64,000 nucleotides of DNA from an uncultured Porphyromonadaceae bacterium. GTDB lineage: Bacteria; Bacteroidota; Bacteroidia; Bacteroidales; Muribaculaceae. The stretch covers positions 62,001 to 126,000 of the forward strand of contig CABUIO010000002.1 in the NCBI GenBank assembly GCA_902491625.1, given 5' to 3'. The translations under genes and the position numbers were made by a program. Positions 16,451 to 25,950 of this stretch are shown one piece after another; within the stretch, counting starts at the first letter, position 1, and the number at the start of each line of letters is the position of its first letter. Under the pieces are notes generated by a model that saw nothing but the letters and a program-made list of their open reading frames with translations, made no database searches and had not been told where the DNA came from.

Positions 16451-19400
16451 ATGACAAAACTATCCACCCTTTGTCTCACACTGGCGTTAGGATGCTGTGC
16501 GGCGATCGCCGCGCCTCCGCTTACCCGCAGTGTGCCTCACGGCCAGTCGCAGCCGCGGCCGCAACGTCAGACCAGCCGTGTGTTCAACCTCTTCAGCGTG
16601 CGTTCGGACCGTCCGTCAAAACGCGTGAATCTGTCGAACTCCATGCCGACGAAGCTTTCCGGAACCTCGTCACGCGCCAAGGTCGCTCCGATGAAGGCCG
16701 GAGCTTCCGGTTCAACGATCTACAGCGTCGTGACTTACTCGCGGGGCGCCGCACCTAAAGGCGCATGCGAGGTCTTCCTCGACGCCACAGTCAACCACCT
16801 CGCCAATATCACCCTCCAGAGCTACGGCAACGCTCAGGACTTTGGCGCACTCTTCGTGCGTGACGGCAAGATGCACGTCTACACCACCGAATGGGACGAA
16901 TACTGGGGCATGGCCGACTTCATGGGCAATTACTATTATGAGGTGGATCTCGCCACCGACGACGTTAAAGTGACCAAACTGTCCGACCTCGCCTCTGTAT
17001 TCACCGTTTCGGCCTACAATCCCGACGAGGACAAGATATATGGCTACCTCAGCACCGAGACCGCCGCATGGTACGGCTGGGCTCCCGGCGCCGATCCTCT
17101 CGATTTCCATCTGGTGGGCACGATTCCAAACAGCGACTTTCCGGAGGGCAACTTCGCCCTCGCCGCACTGACCTACAATCAGGTGAGCGGAAAATATGTG
17201 GGCATCTACAACGCCGCCTCCGGGGCGGGTGTCTACGAAATGGATCCCGCCACCGGAAAGCTGACCAAGATAGCGACTATGCAGAATCCGACCCGCTACA
17301 CCACAGGTTTCTGCTACAGTCCGCTCGACGGCGGCTATGTCTTCGTGCAGGCTGCCGACGGCGAGAACTCCATTCAGCTTCTCGACGAGAAGACATTCAA
17401 GACAATCGCCAAGACAGACTACGGCTACGACATCCAGTTCGCGCCATTCTACTGTCCCGACCAGCTGAAATTCCCCGACAGCGCACCAAAGCAAGCCGAG
17501 CTGCTCTCTGTCATGTTCCCTGACGGCGCACTTAGCGGCTCACTCTCTTTCCGCATGTCAAACGAGAACTATGGCGGCAATCCCGTGCTCGGCAACATCA
17601 ACTGGATCCTCGACATCGACGGCAAGGAATACAAACGCGGCTCCGCAGCCGCCGGCAGCGAGTTCACGATCAGCATCGAAGGTCTGACCGAAGGAGAGCA
17701 CACCTTCATTCTGCGCCCGTCAATCGCCGGCATCTTCGGCCGTGAGGTCAGCGAGACAGCATATGTGGGCAACGATACTCCCGTGGCGCCCACTGATGTG
17801 AAACTCAGCGACTCTACCATCACGTGGCAGCCGTCGACCCAAGGTGTCCACAATGGCTACGTCAATGCCGAGGCCGTGACCTACAACGTCTATGTCAACG
17901 GCGGAATGGTGGCCACCGGCATCAAGAGCACGGAATGTTCCCCGCACCTTGCATCCGACAAACCTCTTGACTTTTACACCGCCGCTGTAGAAGCAGTCTT
18001 CGACGGCAAGGTATCCGAACAGGCGTTTTCCAACGACATAGTCTATGGACAACCGCTCAATGTCCCCTACTCCTATCTACCCACCCCGAAAGAGTCGCAG
18101 CTCTTCACGGTGCTCAACAACAACAACGACGCAAAGACCCTCGAATACTACGGCGAGTTCAAAGATGGAATCGTGGGTGAGTTCTCGGGCTATATCTACA
18201 AATACAACAGCCGTGAGGACGCCGACGACTGGCTTTTCCTCCCCGTGACCAACTTCGCGGACGCCGCTAAGGTATACACCTTCTCCGCCTCGATTTTCGG
18301 CACGAACGCCCGATATGCCGAGAGCTATGAGGTGCTTCTCTGCACGTCCACAGACGGCACAGACGCATCCATCGTCAAGACCATCGTGCCGGAACGTGTG
18401 GCCGCCACATTCGCACGCGGCACATCAACCATCGAGAACATAAGCGAGACATTCTATTTCACGGTGCCGAAAGCCGGAACATATTACGTTGCGGTTCATG
18501 TCACTTCGCCCAAAGATCTCTACAACCTCTATCTCACCAACTTCGCCGTCTCCTCCTCCGACGCTATATCTTCAGCCGGTCCCGGACTGCCGACCGGACT
18601 TTCCGCGACTGCGGGCGCAATGGGTGCCCTTGAGGCCGAAGTCAGCTTTACTATGCCGAAAGCTTCTGTAGCCGGCACAACCTACGGCGACGACAAGACC
18701 CTCAGCGCGAGCGTACAGGCCGAGGGTTGCGAGGCCGTCAAAGTCAGCGGCAAGCCCGGAGAGACCGTCACGACAAAGGTGACGACAAAGCAGGGTGAGA
18801 ACACCATCACCGTGACCGTTGCCGACGGCGATAACGTAGGCGCGCCCGACAGCATCGACGTCTACACCGGTGTTGTGGCTCCCGGCACCGTACGCAATCT
18901 TGAATCCTCGGTTTCCGCCGACGACATGACGATGACCCTTACGTGGGAGGCGCCCGAGTCGGGCGACCTCGACAACGGATATGTCGCTCCGACAGGCATC
19001 AACTACTATCTCTGCGAGCGCAAGACAGTCGACGGCCAGACAGGATGGTTCGTCACTTCGCCCATCGGCACAGATGTCTACACATACAGCTACACGGTGC
19101 CTGAGGGAACGCCGCTTATGGCCGCCCATCTCGGAATTGTTGCCGAGAATGCCGCAGGCTTAGCCGAAGATTTTGTCAATGTCTCCGCAATGCTCGGCAA
19201 GCCTCTGGAAATACCGTTCGAGAACAATTACTCCGCCGGAGATTTCGTACAGCCGATCCTGACTTTCGATTCCTCCGCATCCTTCTACGTTGACGATCCC
19301 GGCGTTCTGTTCAGCCAGTATTCCACCCCGGACAAGCGAGCCGCCCTGTTCACACAGTCGTTCTACGCGATACCGGACGGAGGAATAATGCTGCCCAAAT

Positions 19401-21103
19401 TCAGCACTCTGGGCATGCAGCACGCGGCTTTCGAGATCAACACCTTCGGCGGCAGCTGCAAGAGCTTCGCTGTCTACGCCAAGGCTCCCGGCATGGACGA
19501 GCCGCAGCTCATAAAGGAATATGCGGGCGAAGACTTCACCGAGTCCGGACCTGTGAAAGAGCGTATCGAGCTTCCCACAGCCTTCCAGAACCAAAGTTGG
19601 GTTGAGATCACCCTGCGCTATTCCACCACGGGCTACACTCAGTCGTTCATCATCTACGGCTTCCGCTATGTGGACAACATTCCCCACGATTTCGCGATGC
19701 TCAAGATCGCAGGTTCATCTATCGCCCGAATCGGAGAGGAGAACGTCTTTACAGCTCAGGCGATGAATTTCGGCTATGAGTCCGACATATTCCCCGGCGG
19801 CGAATGGTCGCTCAAGAGCGCTTCCGGCGAGGAGCTTGCACACGTGGTCGTTCCCAAGGGCACAGAGCCTGTGGAAGCCGACGGCATCGTGGAGAACAGG
19901 ATCTCCTTCACGCCCAATGCCGACAACCTCGGCGACATCACTCTCACATTCACCCTCAACGCCGACGGCGGCAAGGACAACAACAATACGGCGTCCTATA
20001 CCTTCACGGTCGAGAAGGGCATCGAGCCTGTAGTCACCGACCTTCATTCCACAGAAGCCACCTACGACAAGGTGGCATTGGCATGGACGGCACCCGAGCC
20101 TGCGCCTGTCATCGAAAGTTTCGAGGACGAAACTCCATTCACCCTCGACGACGAGAGCGAGATGATAGCCCAGTTCAGACGCCACGACGGCGACGGCGAG
20201 ACAGTCTGGGGTCTCAACGACGAAGGATACGGCAGTCAGCCCTGGGCCAACGAACCGATGAGCTTCATGGTCTGGAGTCAGGAGGCAATCGGCGAGATCC
20301 TTGACAACAAGAATCTCTCCATCGAAGCCAACTCAGGCGACAAATTCCTCGTGGCCTTCTGTCCCGCTCCGGAAGAGGAAGGTAGCGAACCCGGGGCTGC
20401 CGACGACTGGCTCATCTCCCCGAAAGTCGACAGCGGCAGCTCGCTGAGTTTCTCCGCACGTGCCTTCAGCTATGCATACGGCGCCGAGACAATCGAGGTG
20501 ATGTATTCCACCGGCAGCGACAAACCCGAGGACTTCAAGGTTCTCTCCACAGTAGAACTGAAAGGAGCCGCCGACGAGCACCCGATGTGGCAGCAGTACA
20601 GTTTCGAGCTTCCCGCCGATGCCAAATACTTCGCCCTCCACTACGTCAGCCACGACATCTTCGGAATCATGCTCGACGACATCGCCTACGCTCCCGAAGG
20701 CAAGACAGTTAAAGTCACCGGCTTTGAGGTCTACCGTAACGGAGTCCTTGCAGCGACAGTAGCCGACAGCGCCTGTGAGGACACCGACGTGCAGCCCGAC
20801 ACACAGTATACCTACACTGTCGTTCCGACACTCAGCAACGGCAGCAAGGGACTTGTCAGCAACACCCTCGTGATCCGCACCACAGGCGTCAATGGCATCG
20901 ACGGCAACGCCGAAGCTGTCTACGCCGCACACGGACAGATCATTGTCAAAGGATTTGAAGGCAAGTCCGTCGCCATCGTCAGTGCCGACGGCAAGACGAT
21001 CTTCGCCACCTCATCGGCAGCCTCCGTTGAGCGCCATGCCGTAGAATCCGGCATCTACCTCGTCCGCGCCGCCGGTTCGACCCGCAAACTAATCGTGAAA
21101 TAA
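16451..21103 (+). CDS. Giant modular secreted protein (propeller-like N-terminus, FN3 and choice-of-anchor J modules)
   Basis: 1550 residues. Signal peptide about 1-21 (CCAAIAAPPL). Residues about 90-350 form repeating beta segments (FGALFVRDGKMHVYTTEWDE, YEMDPATGKLTKIATM) that look like a beta-propeller. Fibronectin III-like modules and jelly-roll domains follow (about 355-1170), with a choice-of-anchor J domain near 1220-1420 (ESFEDETPF, DDWLISPKV). The end, ESGIYLVRAAGSTRKLIVK, is a type IX-like sorting tail. The layout matches the 1526-residue protein at 56468, so they are probably paralogues. No catalytic site is seen; a surface-bound adhesin or binding protein is my inference. Confidence 0.8.
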   Translation: MTKLSTLCLTLALGCCAAIAAPPLTRSVPHGQSQPRPQRQTSRVFNLFSVRSDRPSKRVNLSNSMPTKLSGTSSRAKVAPMKAGASGSTIYSVVTYSRGAAPKGACEVFLDATVNHLANITLQSYGNAQDFGALFVRDGKMHVYTTEWDEYWGMADFMGNYYYEVDLATDDVKVTKLSDLASVFTVSAYNPDEDKIYGYLSTETAAWYGWAPGADPLDFHLVGTIPNSDFPEGNFALAALTYNQVSGKYVGIYNAASGAGVYEMDPATGKLTKIATMQNPTRYTTGFCYSPLDGGYVFVQAADGENSIQLLDEKTFKTIAKTDYGYDIQFAPFYCPDQLKFPDSAPKQAELLSVMFPDGALSGSLSFRMSNENYGGNPVLGNINWILDIDGKEYKRGSAAAGSEFTISIEGLTEGEHTFILRPSIAGIFGREVSETAYVGNDTPVAPTDVKLSDSTITWQPSTQGVHNGYVNAEAVTYNVYVNGGMVATGIKSTECSPHLASDKPLDFYTAAVEAVFDGKVSEQAFSNDIVYGQPLNVPYSYLPTPKESQLFTVLNNNNDAKTLEYYGEFKDGIVGEFSGYIYKYNSREDADDWLFLPVTNFADAAKVYTFSASIFGTNARYAESYEVLLCTSTDGTDASIVKTIVPERVAATFARGTSTIENISETFYFTVPKAGTYYVAVHVTSPKDLYNLYLTNFAVSSSDAISSAGPGLPTGLSATAGAMGALEAEVSFTMPKASVAGTTYGDDKTLSASVQAEGCEAVKVSGKPGETVTTKVTTKQGENTITVTVADGDNVGAPDSIDVYTGVVAPGTVRNLESSVSADDMTMTLTWEAPESGDLDNGYVAPTGINYYLCERKTVDGQTGWFVTSPIGTDVYTYSYTVPEGTPLMAAHLGIVAENAAGLAEDFVNVSAMLGKPLEIPFENNYSAGDFVQPILTFDSSASFYVDDPGVLFSQYSTPDKRAALFTQSFYAIPDGGIMLPKFSTLGMQHAAFEINTFGGSCKSFAVYAKAPGMDEPQLIKEYAGEDFTESGPVKERIELPTAFQNQSWVEITLRYSTTGYTQSFIIYGFRYVDNIPHDFAMLKIAGSSIARIGEENVFTAQAMNFGYESDIFPGGEWSLKSASGEELAHVVVPKGTEPVEADGIVENRISFTPNADNLGDITLTFTLNADGGKDNNNTASYTFTVEKGIEPVVTDLHSTEATYDKVALAWTAPEPAPVIESFEDETPFTLDDESEMIAQFRRHDGDGETVWGLNDEGYGSQPWANEPMSFMVWSQEAIGEILDNKNLSIEANSGDKFLVAFCPAPEEEGSEPGAADDWLISPKVDSGSSLSFSARAFSYAYGAETIEVMYSTGSDKPEDFKVLSTVELKGAADEHPMWQQYSFELPADAKYFALHYVSHDIFGIMLDDIAYAPEGKTVKVTGFEVYRNGVLAATVADSACEDTDVQPDTQYTYTVVPTLSNGSKGLVSNTLVIRTTGVNGIDGNAEAVYAAHGQIIVKGFEGKSVAIVSADGKTIFATSSAASVERHAVESGIYLVRAAGSTRKLIVK

Positions 21104-21131
21104 TCCCCCCGAAATAATTTCTCTTAACTAC

Positions 21132-21167
21132 AGGAGGATGTGCCAAATTGAATTGGTACATCCTCCT
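21132..21167. terminator. Bidirectional terminator
   Basis: AGGAGGATGTgCCAA ... TTGGtACATCCTCCT stem between the convergent 16451 and BlaR1-like genes. Confidence 0.75.
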
Positions 21168-21229
21168 TCCTCTGTATGTTCTGAAGTTCTTACGCCGGGA
21201 TTACGTATTTATTTACCTTTAAGAGAGTG

Positions 21230-22867
21230 TTACTTATCTGGCAGAAACTTAATGATCGTACCTCTGTCAGTCACCACCTCTATTGATAAATCCTTTGTCT
21301 CGGACACACCTGTGAATTTAGCGGTCAGCACCTGTTTGCCGTCGGACCCCTGCATACTCATGGAACTGGCCTGAAAACTCATGCCGTCGCCGATCAACCG
21401 GCAGCCGTTGACAGTAAGCGACTGGGCGCCTTCGATAGCCACTGTGACCTCTGTATTGTCCTTGTCGGCGACATAGTCCATGACTGAAAGCTTCAGATTA
21501 TCCTTTGAAGCCGTGGCATCGTTCTCCTTTTTCAGCTCGACGTAGATGCGTGTATCGCCATGCGATTTGTCTACGGTCATGGAGCCAATCGCCGAGGGAT
21601 CGATGTCTTTGAGACATTCGGAACCTTGCCCCATGAGTTTGCCGTCTACATAGAACAACGGCACTTCTTCCGTCGGTTTACGTGTCTTCTCTCCAGCGGC
21701 GGTTTCCGTGTCATCGTCTTCGGAAGAATCCGCTATAATATCGCTAACCACTTCGTCCATGTCGGCATCTTCGGGAAGGATAACGTCGAACTCTGTGACA
21801 TGTCCTGAATTATCGGAATACGAAGTTTTATAAAACTCTTCGGCTTCCCTTTCTGCATCTAAACGATATTGGCTCTTGGGGAGTGCCGACAAGCCTGACT
21901 GATCGAAATCTGTGATCATTTCGGCCATCGAGGGCGTCTGGATAAAGAACAGCGCGAACGCCACGCCGGACAATGCCGCGAAGACGCCGACGCCTCTGCG
22001 GACTTTTGAGGATCTGTTTTTCTGCATCATAACGATTCGTTTTCTAAGTTTACTATTGTTAAGGTTGTCGGCGAAAGCCTGCAGTCTGACACCTCCGACC
22101 TTTTTTATCAACATCATCTGATATTCGCGTGCGTCCGTACCCTCGTCGATCATTGAGGCATCGACCTCATATTCATGGACTTCCCGCAGCGATTTCAGGA
22201 GACTCCACGCGAAAGGATTATACCAGCACACAGCCGCACCGAGATAAGCGGCCACGAGGTCGATCCGGTGAAGGCTGCGCACATGCGTCAGCTCATGCTC
22301 CAGTATCATATCGGCATGTTCCGATTCGAGAACCGACCGCTTCAGTACCACATACCGGCCGAAACAGAACGGCGACATCGGCTTGTCGGAATCCACGATG
22401 ACGAGTGTGGCATCACCGAGCCTCCGTTTCTCGCTTCTGCGGATCATCAGCGCAAGCCTCGCCATCGAGACTACAAACATCAGCAGTACGGCGACGACAC
22501 CGGCCACATAGACTTTCGCACAGAATTTCGTGGCCTTAAACAGCCTTTGATCATGAAATGCCATAGTATCAATTTCAATCGGATTATATCTTACCCTTTC
22601 ACCCTTTTTCACGAAAATTGGTCCCTGACGGGGAGTATAGACCTTCTGATCCTTTTCCATGGGAGCGAATGGATCGACAACAGCGTCCTTCACGTAGAAA
22701 CTACCGGCGGCGGGAACCACGACAAACGACATGACCAGGATGCCTAAAAGCACGATCCGGTTGAAACGCGGCTGCTTCGCTCCCGCCATGATCAGTAGGT
22801 AAACAATATAGAGTATGGCGAGAGTGCAGCCCGCAACTATCGAGTATGCCAAAATATGTCCTTCCAT
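21230..22867 (-). CDS. BlaR1-family M56 membrane metallopeptidase
   Basis: 545 residues from the ATG at 22867, which leaves a four-base gap after the BlaI gene (a start at 22897 would overlap it). Spans near residues 8-28, 38-55, 118-140 and about 200-215 surround an M56 zinc protease domain: HELTH at 191-195 and the further ligand in HEYEVD (231-236). Another span lies near 305. The C-terminal part is not a penicillin-binding sensor; it has an acidic linker and a short plug-like segment (FYVDGKLMGQG ... DPSAIGSMTVDK). In BlaR1/MecR1 the protease cuts or triggers loss of the repressor. The inducing signal of this version is unknown. Confidence 0.88.
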   Translation of the reverse strand: MEGHILAYSIVAGCTLAILYIVYLLIMAGAKQPRFNRIVLLGILVMSFVVVPAAGSFYVKDAVVDPFAPMEKDQKVYTPRQGPIFVKKGERVRYNPIEIDTMAFHDQRLFKATKFCAKVYVAGVVAVLLMFVVSMARLALMIRRSEKRRLGDATLVIVDSDKPMSPFCFGRYVVLKRSVLESEHADMILEHELTHVRSLHRIDLVAAYLGAAVCWYNPFAWSLLKSLREVHEYEVDASMIDEGTDAREYQMMLIKKVGGVRLQAFADNLNNSKLRKRIVMMQKNRSSKVRRGVGVFAALSGVAFALFFIQTPSMAEMITDFDQSGLSALPKSQYRLDAEREAEEFYKTSYSDNSGHVTEFDVILPEDADMDEVVSDIIADSSEDDDTETAAGEKTRKPTEEVPLFYVDGKLMGQGSECLKDIDPSAIGSMTVDKSHGDTRIYVELKKENDATASKDNLKLSVMDYVADKDNTEVTVAIEGAQSLTVNGCRLIGDGMSFQASSMSMQGSDGKQVLTAKFTGVSETKDLSIEVVTDRGTIIKFLPDK

Positions 22868-22871
22868 CGCT

Positions 22872-23267
22872 TTATTTGCTTTTTTTCTGTTTTTCAACCA
22901 TGTCGATCAGCTCCTTAAGCTCGTCGACCGTTATCTTCTCGTCTTCCACAAGGCAGCTCACCAGCGACGTGTAGGAATTGTTAAAGAAATTGCCTATCAC
23001 TTCGCGCACCTTCTTGCGACGGACGCCCTGAAGCGACGCCACAGCCTTGAAGCGGTGGGCGCCACCGATCTGTTCATGATCCACGTAGCCTTTCTCCTCA
23101 AGAATCCTCACCGTGGTAGCCACGGTGTTGAAGTGAGGTTTGGGGTCGGGGTAACATTCCACCATCTCACGCACGAACATCGGGCCTTTGTCCCAGAGCA
23201 TGCGCATGATCTCCGTCTCCTTCGGAGTGAGTTCGAGAGCTTTTCTTCCTGCCTTCATCTTTAACAA
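22872..23267 (-). CDS. BlaI/MecI-family repressor
   Basis: 131 residues. Winged-helix domain about 8-80 (LTPKETEIMRMLWDKGPMFV, HFNTVATTVRILEEKGYVDH), followed by the C-terminal dimerisation part (YTSLVSCLVEDEKITVDELK). The Asn-Thr-Val-x-T motif of BlaI recognition helices is present. It is the first gene of a two-gene operon with the BlaR1-like protease, and two matching dyads flank its promoter, which strongly suggests autoregulation. The regulon beyond this operon cannot be seen. Confidence 0.92.
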   Translation of the reverse strand: MLKMKAGRKALELTPKETEIMRMLWDKGPMFVREMVECYPDPKPHFNTVATTVRILEEKGYVDHEQIGGAHRFKAVASLQGVRRKKVREVIGNFFNNSYTSLVSCLVEDEKITVDELKELIDMVEKQKKSK

Positions 23268-23268
23268 A

Positions 23269-23314
23269 ACTAATTTTTTAGTTGATGCGGCAAAAGTATA
23301 ACTAAAAAATTAGT
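23269..23314 (-). promoter_or_regulatory. BlaI promoter with two operator dyads
   Basis: Two dyads, ACTAATTTTTTAGT (23269-23282) and ACTAAAAAATTAGT (23301-23314), share half-sites ACTAA/TTAGT and are reverse complements of each other. Between them, on the minus strand, is the -7 box TACTTTTG (23291-23298). Dyad centres are 32 bases apart, about three turns. One would cover the spacer of the promoter, the other the transcription start. Confidence 0.82.
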
Positions 23315-23354
23315 CACACAATCCCTTTAACACTCCTTAACAAAAAAAAGATAG

Positions 23355-23512
23355 TTCCTTATGGTTCCTCATGGTTCGAAAACCATGGTTAATGATGGAT
23401 AGAAAAAATGGTTAATAATGGTTTGAAAAATTGTCCGTCATTGTTCCCCATTGTTCGAAAACTATGGTTAATGATGGATAGAAAAAAAGGTTAATAATGG
23501 TTGGGGAAAATT
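23355..23512 (+). repeat. Imperfect 79-base tandem repeat, two copies
   Basis: TTCGAAAACCATGGTTAATG at 23375 recurs as TTCGAAAACTATGGTTAATG at 23454, and AATGATGGAT at 23391 recurs at 23470, giving a period of 79. Within each unit ATGGTT/ATTGTT motifs are themselves repeated. It lies between the BlaI operators and the promoter of the 23650 gene, in a 382-base spacer without ORFs. Confidence 0.8.
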
Positions 23513-23586
23513 CGCGGCTATTTTCGGCGCGATAATAGGAATTTGGTGGAGAAACTCCGACATTTCATACAGCATCAGCCAAAAAG

Positions 23587-23618
23587 TTTGTTTTGTGGTG
23601 TTTATGCCGGTAATTTTG
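23587..23618 (+). promoter_or_regulatory. Promoter of the EF-hand/caspase operon
   Basis: TTTG at 23587-23590, 20 bases, TAATTTTG at 23611-23618; leader about 25 bases to the ATG at 23650. Confidence 0.82.
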
Positions 23619-23649
23619 TATCGTCAAACAAGATAAAAACTTCACCACC

Positions 23650-24354
23650 ATGAATACTACTTCCCAAAACAACAGTGAGAACAAGGTCGCCGCAGTGAAA
23701 AAGAACAATAACAACACATCCGCAGCCGTCGCTTCAGGTGTCGGCGCCGTGGCCGGAGCTGCAGCTGGCGTGGGTGCCGGTGTCGTTATCGGCAGCGTCA
23801 TTTCCCCCGATGAAGCTTCTGCGTCTGAAATAGTGCATCATGAATTCGACGCCGACGACAATTTTTTCAATCTGAATGACGATGACGTAAAGCCTGTGGA
23901 GGCCACACGCGACCTGCACGTTGAGTCTGTGCATCCGATTGAAGCCACGCCCGAACCGGCTCAGTCTCAGGAGCCTGTAGTCACCGAGGCCAAGGTCGAG
24001 ACAATCGAACAGGTGGAGATCGTGGAGCAGCCGGAAGACGAGGTGCAGGTAACGGCCTACCAGCGCATGACCAATCCCGAAAACGGACAGACCGCCGAGA
24101 TCGCCGTCGTCATTGAAAATGGCGAAGAGGTCGGTTATCTGGACGCCGACGTAGATGGATACGCCGACATCAGGATACAGGACACCAACCATGACGGCAA
24201 CATCGACTATTCAACAGAAGCTCAGGACGTTTCCGGCCAGCATATCGAGATGCAGCCTTTTCAGGAGGCTTTCGAGCACCAGCCCGACTTCAACAACAAC
24301 AACGACATGGCCGACTATGTCAACAATGCCGACGTCGACAATTTCATGGCCTGA
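23650..24354 (+). CDS. Glycine-zipper membrane protein with EF-hand-like acidic domain (unknown function)
   Basis: 234 residues. No cleaved signal is seen. A Lys/Asn-rich N-tail leads to a Gly/Ala-rich hydrophobic segment (about 25-51, GVGAVAGAAAGVGAGVVIGS), which could insert in the membrane as a glycine zipper. The rest is strongly acidic. At 165-188 are two EF-hand-like loops, DADVDGYADI and DTNHDGNIDYS, spaced like tandem Ca-binding loops. The 493-residue protein at 25951 has the same build, so they are a paralogous pair in one gene run. I do not recognise a named family. The first gene of the run, with its own promoter. Confidence 0.78.
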   Translation: MNTTSQNNSENKVAAVKKNNNNTSAAVASGVGAVAGAAAGVGAGVVIGSVISPDEASASEIVHHEFDADDNFFNLNDDDVKPVEATRDLHVESVHPIEATPEPAQSQEPVVTEAKVETIEQVEIVEQPEDEVQVTAYQRMTNPENGQTAEIAVVIENGEEVGYLDADVDGYADIRIQDTNHDGNIDYSTEAQDVSGQHIEMQPFQEAFEHQPDFNNNNDMADYVNNADVDNFMA

Positions 24355-24362
24355 GGCTCCGC

Positions 24363-25421
24363 ATGAAGATGAAGACAAAAACAATCATCGCCACGCTGCT
24401 GCTGTGCCTCACGTGCGGCGTGGCCGTAGCATACGACATCTCCGTAACCGCTGACGGCAACACGCTCTGTTTCAACATCAAGGACAAGGCCGAACGCAAA
24501 GCGGCCGTGACGTATGCCGGAAGCGTCAGGGAGGGCAGGAAGCCTTCGCTGAAAGGTAAGGTTACAATCCCTTCCAAAGTGAGACACAACAATGTGGTCT
24601 ACAGCATCACGTCTATAGAACCCAAGGCTTTTGCAGGCGAGACTCAGCTGACCGAAATCGTGATTCCCGACGGCGTCGATTCAATCAGGGACTTCGCCTT
24701 CGAAGGGTGCGATTCGCTGAAAAAGGTGACATTTCCGGCCAATCAGGTCAGCTTCGGCGAGGGAGTGTTTTTCCGCTGTCCGCGGCTCGCGGATCTGAAT
24801 CTCGGCAGCGACTGGACGGAACTGAATCTCGCGCAATTCCGCTGGAGCGAGGCACTGGATTCCATAGCCATCCCAGCAAAAATCGCCACGATAAAAGATA
24901 TCGCCCTACTCAGGAATCTCAGGAAAATTGAAGTGTCGAAAGACAACGGAAAGTTCAGTTCCCACGACGGTATGCTCTACGACAAGAGCGACAAGACATT
25001 CCTGAAATGTCCTCGCGGCTACGAGGGCAAAGTCACCGTGGCCGAAGGTACCGAAAGTATCGCCGACGGCGCACTGATCGACTGTGCATCTGTCACGGCA
25101 CTCGATCTTCCTGGAAGTCTGAAATCAATGTCGTTTCGCGAGACCTCGCGTATGCCCGCGCTTGATAGCATCGTATTGCGTGCCTCCGAACCGATCCTCA
25201 ACGCCTACGCCGGCGAAAAGGGATATTTCCTACTGATGCTCCGCAATCCCTCTGCGACAGTCATCTCTGTTCCCGCCGCCTCGCTGAAGGCTTACCGCAG
25301 CGCGCTCGCTACCGCTCCCGGCGAATATGCCGCGACTCCCGGAAGTCTCCCCTACGTCGTCTCTTCCGACGCGCTCCCCCTGACAAAGAATTTCAAAAAA
25401 ATCAAGACGAACAAACAATGA
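24363..25421 (+). CDS. Secreted BspA-like leucine-rich repeat protein
   Basis: 352 residues. Signal peptide about 1-23 (CGVAVAYD). Four or more LRR_5-type repeats: VYSITSIEPKAFAGETQLTE, IVIPDGVDSIRDFAFEGCDS and others to about residue 280. A short segment follows that resembles the last repeat of BspA-like proteins (VISVPAASLKAYRSALAT). These repeats bind host or bacterial ligands in known BspA proteins. It starts eight bases after the preceding stop and its own stop overlaps the next start by four bases (ATGA), so it is clearly part of the operon. Confidence 0.85.
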   Translation: MKMKTKTIIATLLLCLTCGVAVAYDISVTADGNTLCFNIKDKAERKAAVTYAGSVREGRKPSLKGKVTIPSKVRHNNVVYSITSIEPKAFAGETQLTEIVIPDGVDSIRDFAFEGCDSLKKVTFPANQVSFGEGVFFRCPRLADLNLGSDWTELNLAQFRWSEALDSIAIPAKIATIKDIALLRNLRKIEVSKDNGKFSSHDGMLYDKSDKTFLKCPRGYEGKVTVAEGTESIADGALIDCASVTALDLPGSLKSMSFRETSRMPALDSIVLRASEPILNAYAGEKGYFLLMLRNPSATVISVPAASLKAYRSALATAPGEYAATPGSLPYVVSSDALPLTKNFKKIKTNKQ

Positions 25422-25834
25422 AAAGATATATCATCATCCTTACGGCGCTTATGCTGACTGTGGCGGCTTCCTCTTTCGCCGCACGGCAGAATGACAGGCA
25501 GGAGACGCAGATCTCCGACGCCGTGCAGATCAAGCTTCTATCCATCAAGAAGGACAAGCTTAAGTCAAAACTTCAGGAGGAGGAAGCTCTACGCAACCGG
25601 ATCGCGGAGGGAGTCGCGCCCGAAGCCATGGAGGAAGCCAACGAACGGCAGGATTCAATCTGTATTGCTCTACGTTCCGAAATCGTCGACATTGATCTGC
25701 AGATCGAGGAGCTTGACGCAGCGCAGTCCGTGCAGGATCCCGGAAGCGCCATAAACGAGTCCATCATAGATTTTCTCAACGGCAAAAAGGAATCGAAGGA
25801 ATCAGAAGAATCAAAAGAATCTGAAGATCTTTGA
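25418..25834 (+). CDS. Exported coiled-coil protein of unknown function
   Basis: 138 residues. Signal peptide about 1-21 (VAASSFAARQ). The mature part is almost all charged helix (LLSIKKDKLKSKLQEEEALR; SEIVDIDLQIEELDAAQ), with a coiled-coil heptad pattern, then a low-complexity tail of KES/EES repeats. It overlaps the LRR gene by four bases, so translation is coupled. I do not recognise a family. Confidence 0.75.
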   Translation: MKRYIIILTALMLTVAASSFAARQNDRQETQISDAVQIKLLSIKKDKLKSKLQEEEALRNRIAEGVAPEAMEEANERQDSICIALRSEIVDIDLQIEELDAAQSVQDPGSAINESIIDFLNGKKESKESEESKESEDL

Positions 25835-25880
25835 TTTGATACAGAAACCGCACCATTTCATGGAAAGTGACATGAAACAG

Positions 25881-25911
25881 TTGCACAGCCGTTCCTCCGC
25901 GCTTAACTTTG
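25881..25911 (+). promoter_or_regulatory. Internal promoter before the 25951 gene
   Basis: TTG at 25881-25883, 20 bases, TAACTTTG at 25904-25911. The in-frame ATG at 25909 falls inside this promoter, which argues for the start at 25951. Confidence 0.75.
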
Positions 25912-25950
25912 CATCATCAAAACAGACAAACTAACACCAACAATACAATT

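Noticed and set aside
23341..23512. CRISPR-like array upstream of the 23650 gene
   Set aside because: Only two imperfect 79-base units with no unique spacers and no cas genes in the window.
25909..25950. Upstream start (MHHQNRQTNTNNTI) of the 25951 protein
   Set aside because: The ATG lies inside the -7 box TAACTTTG.
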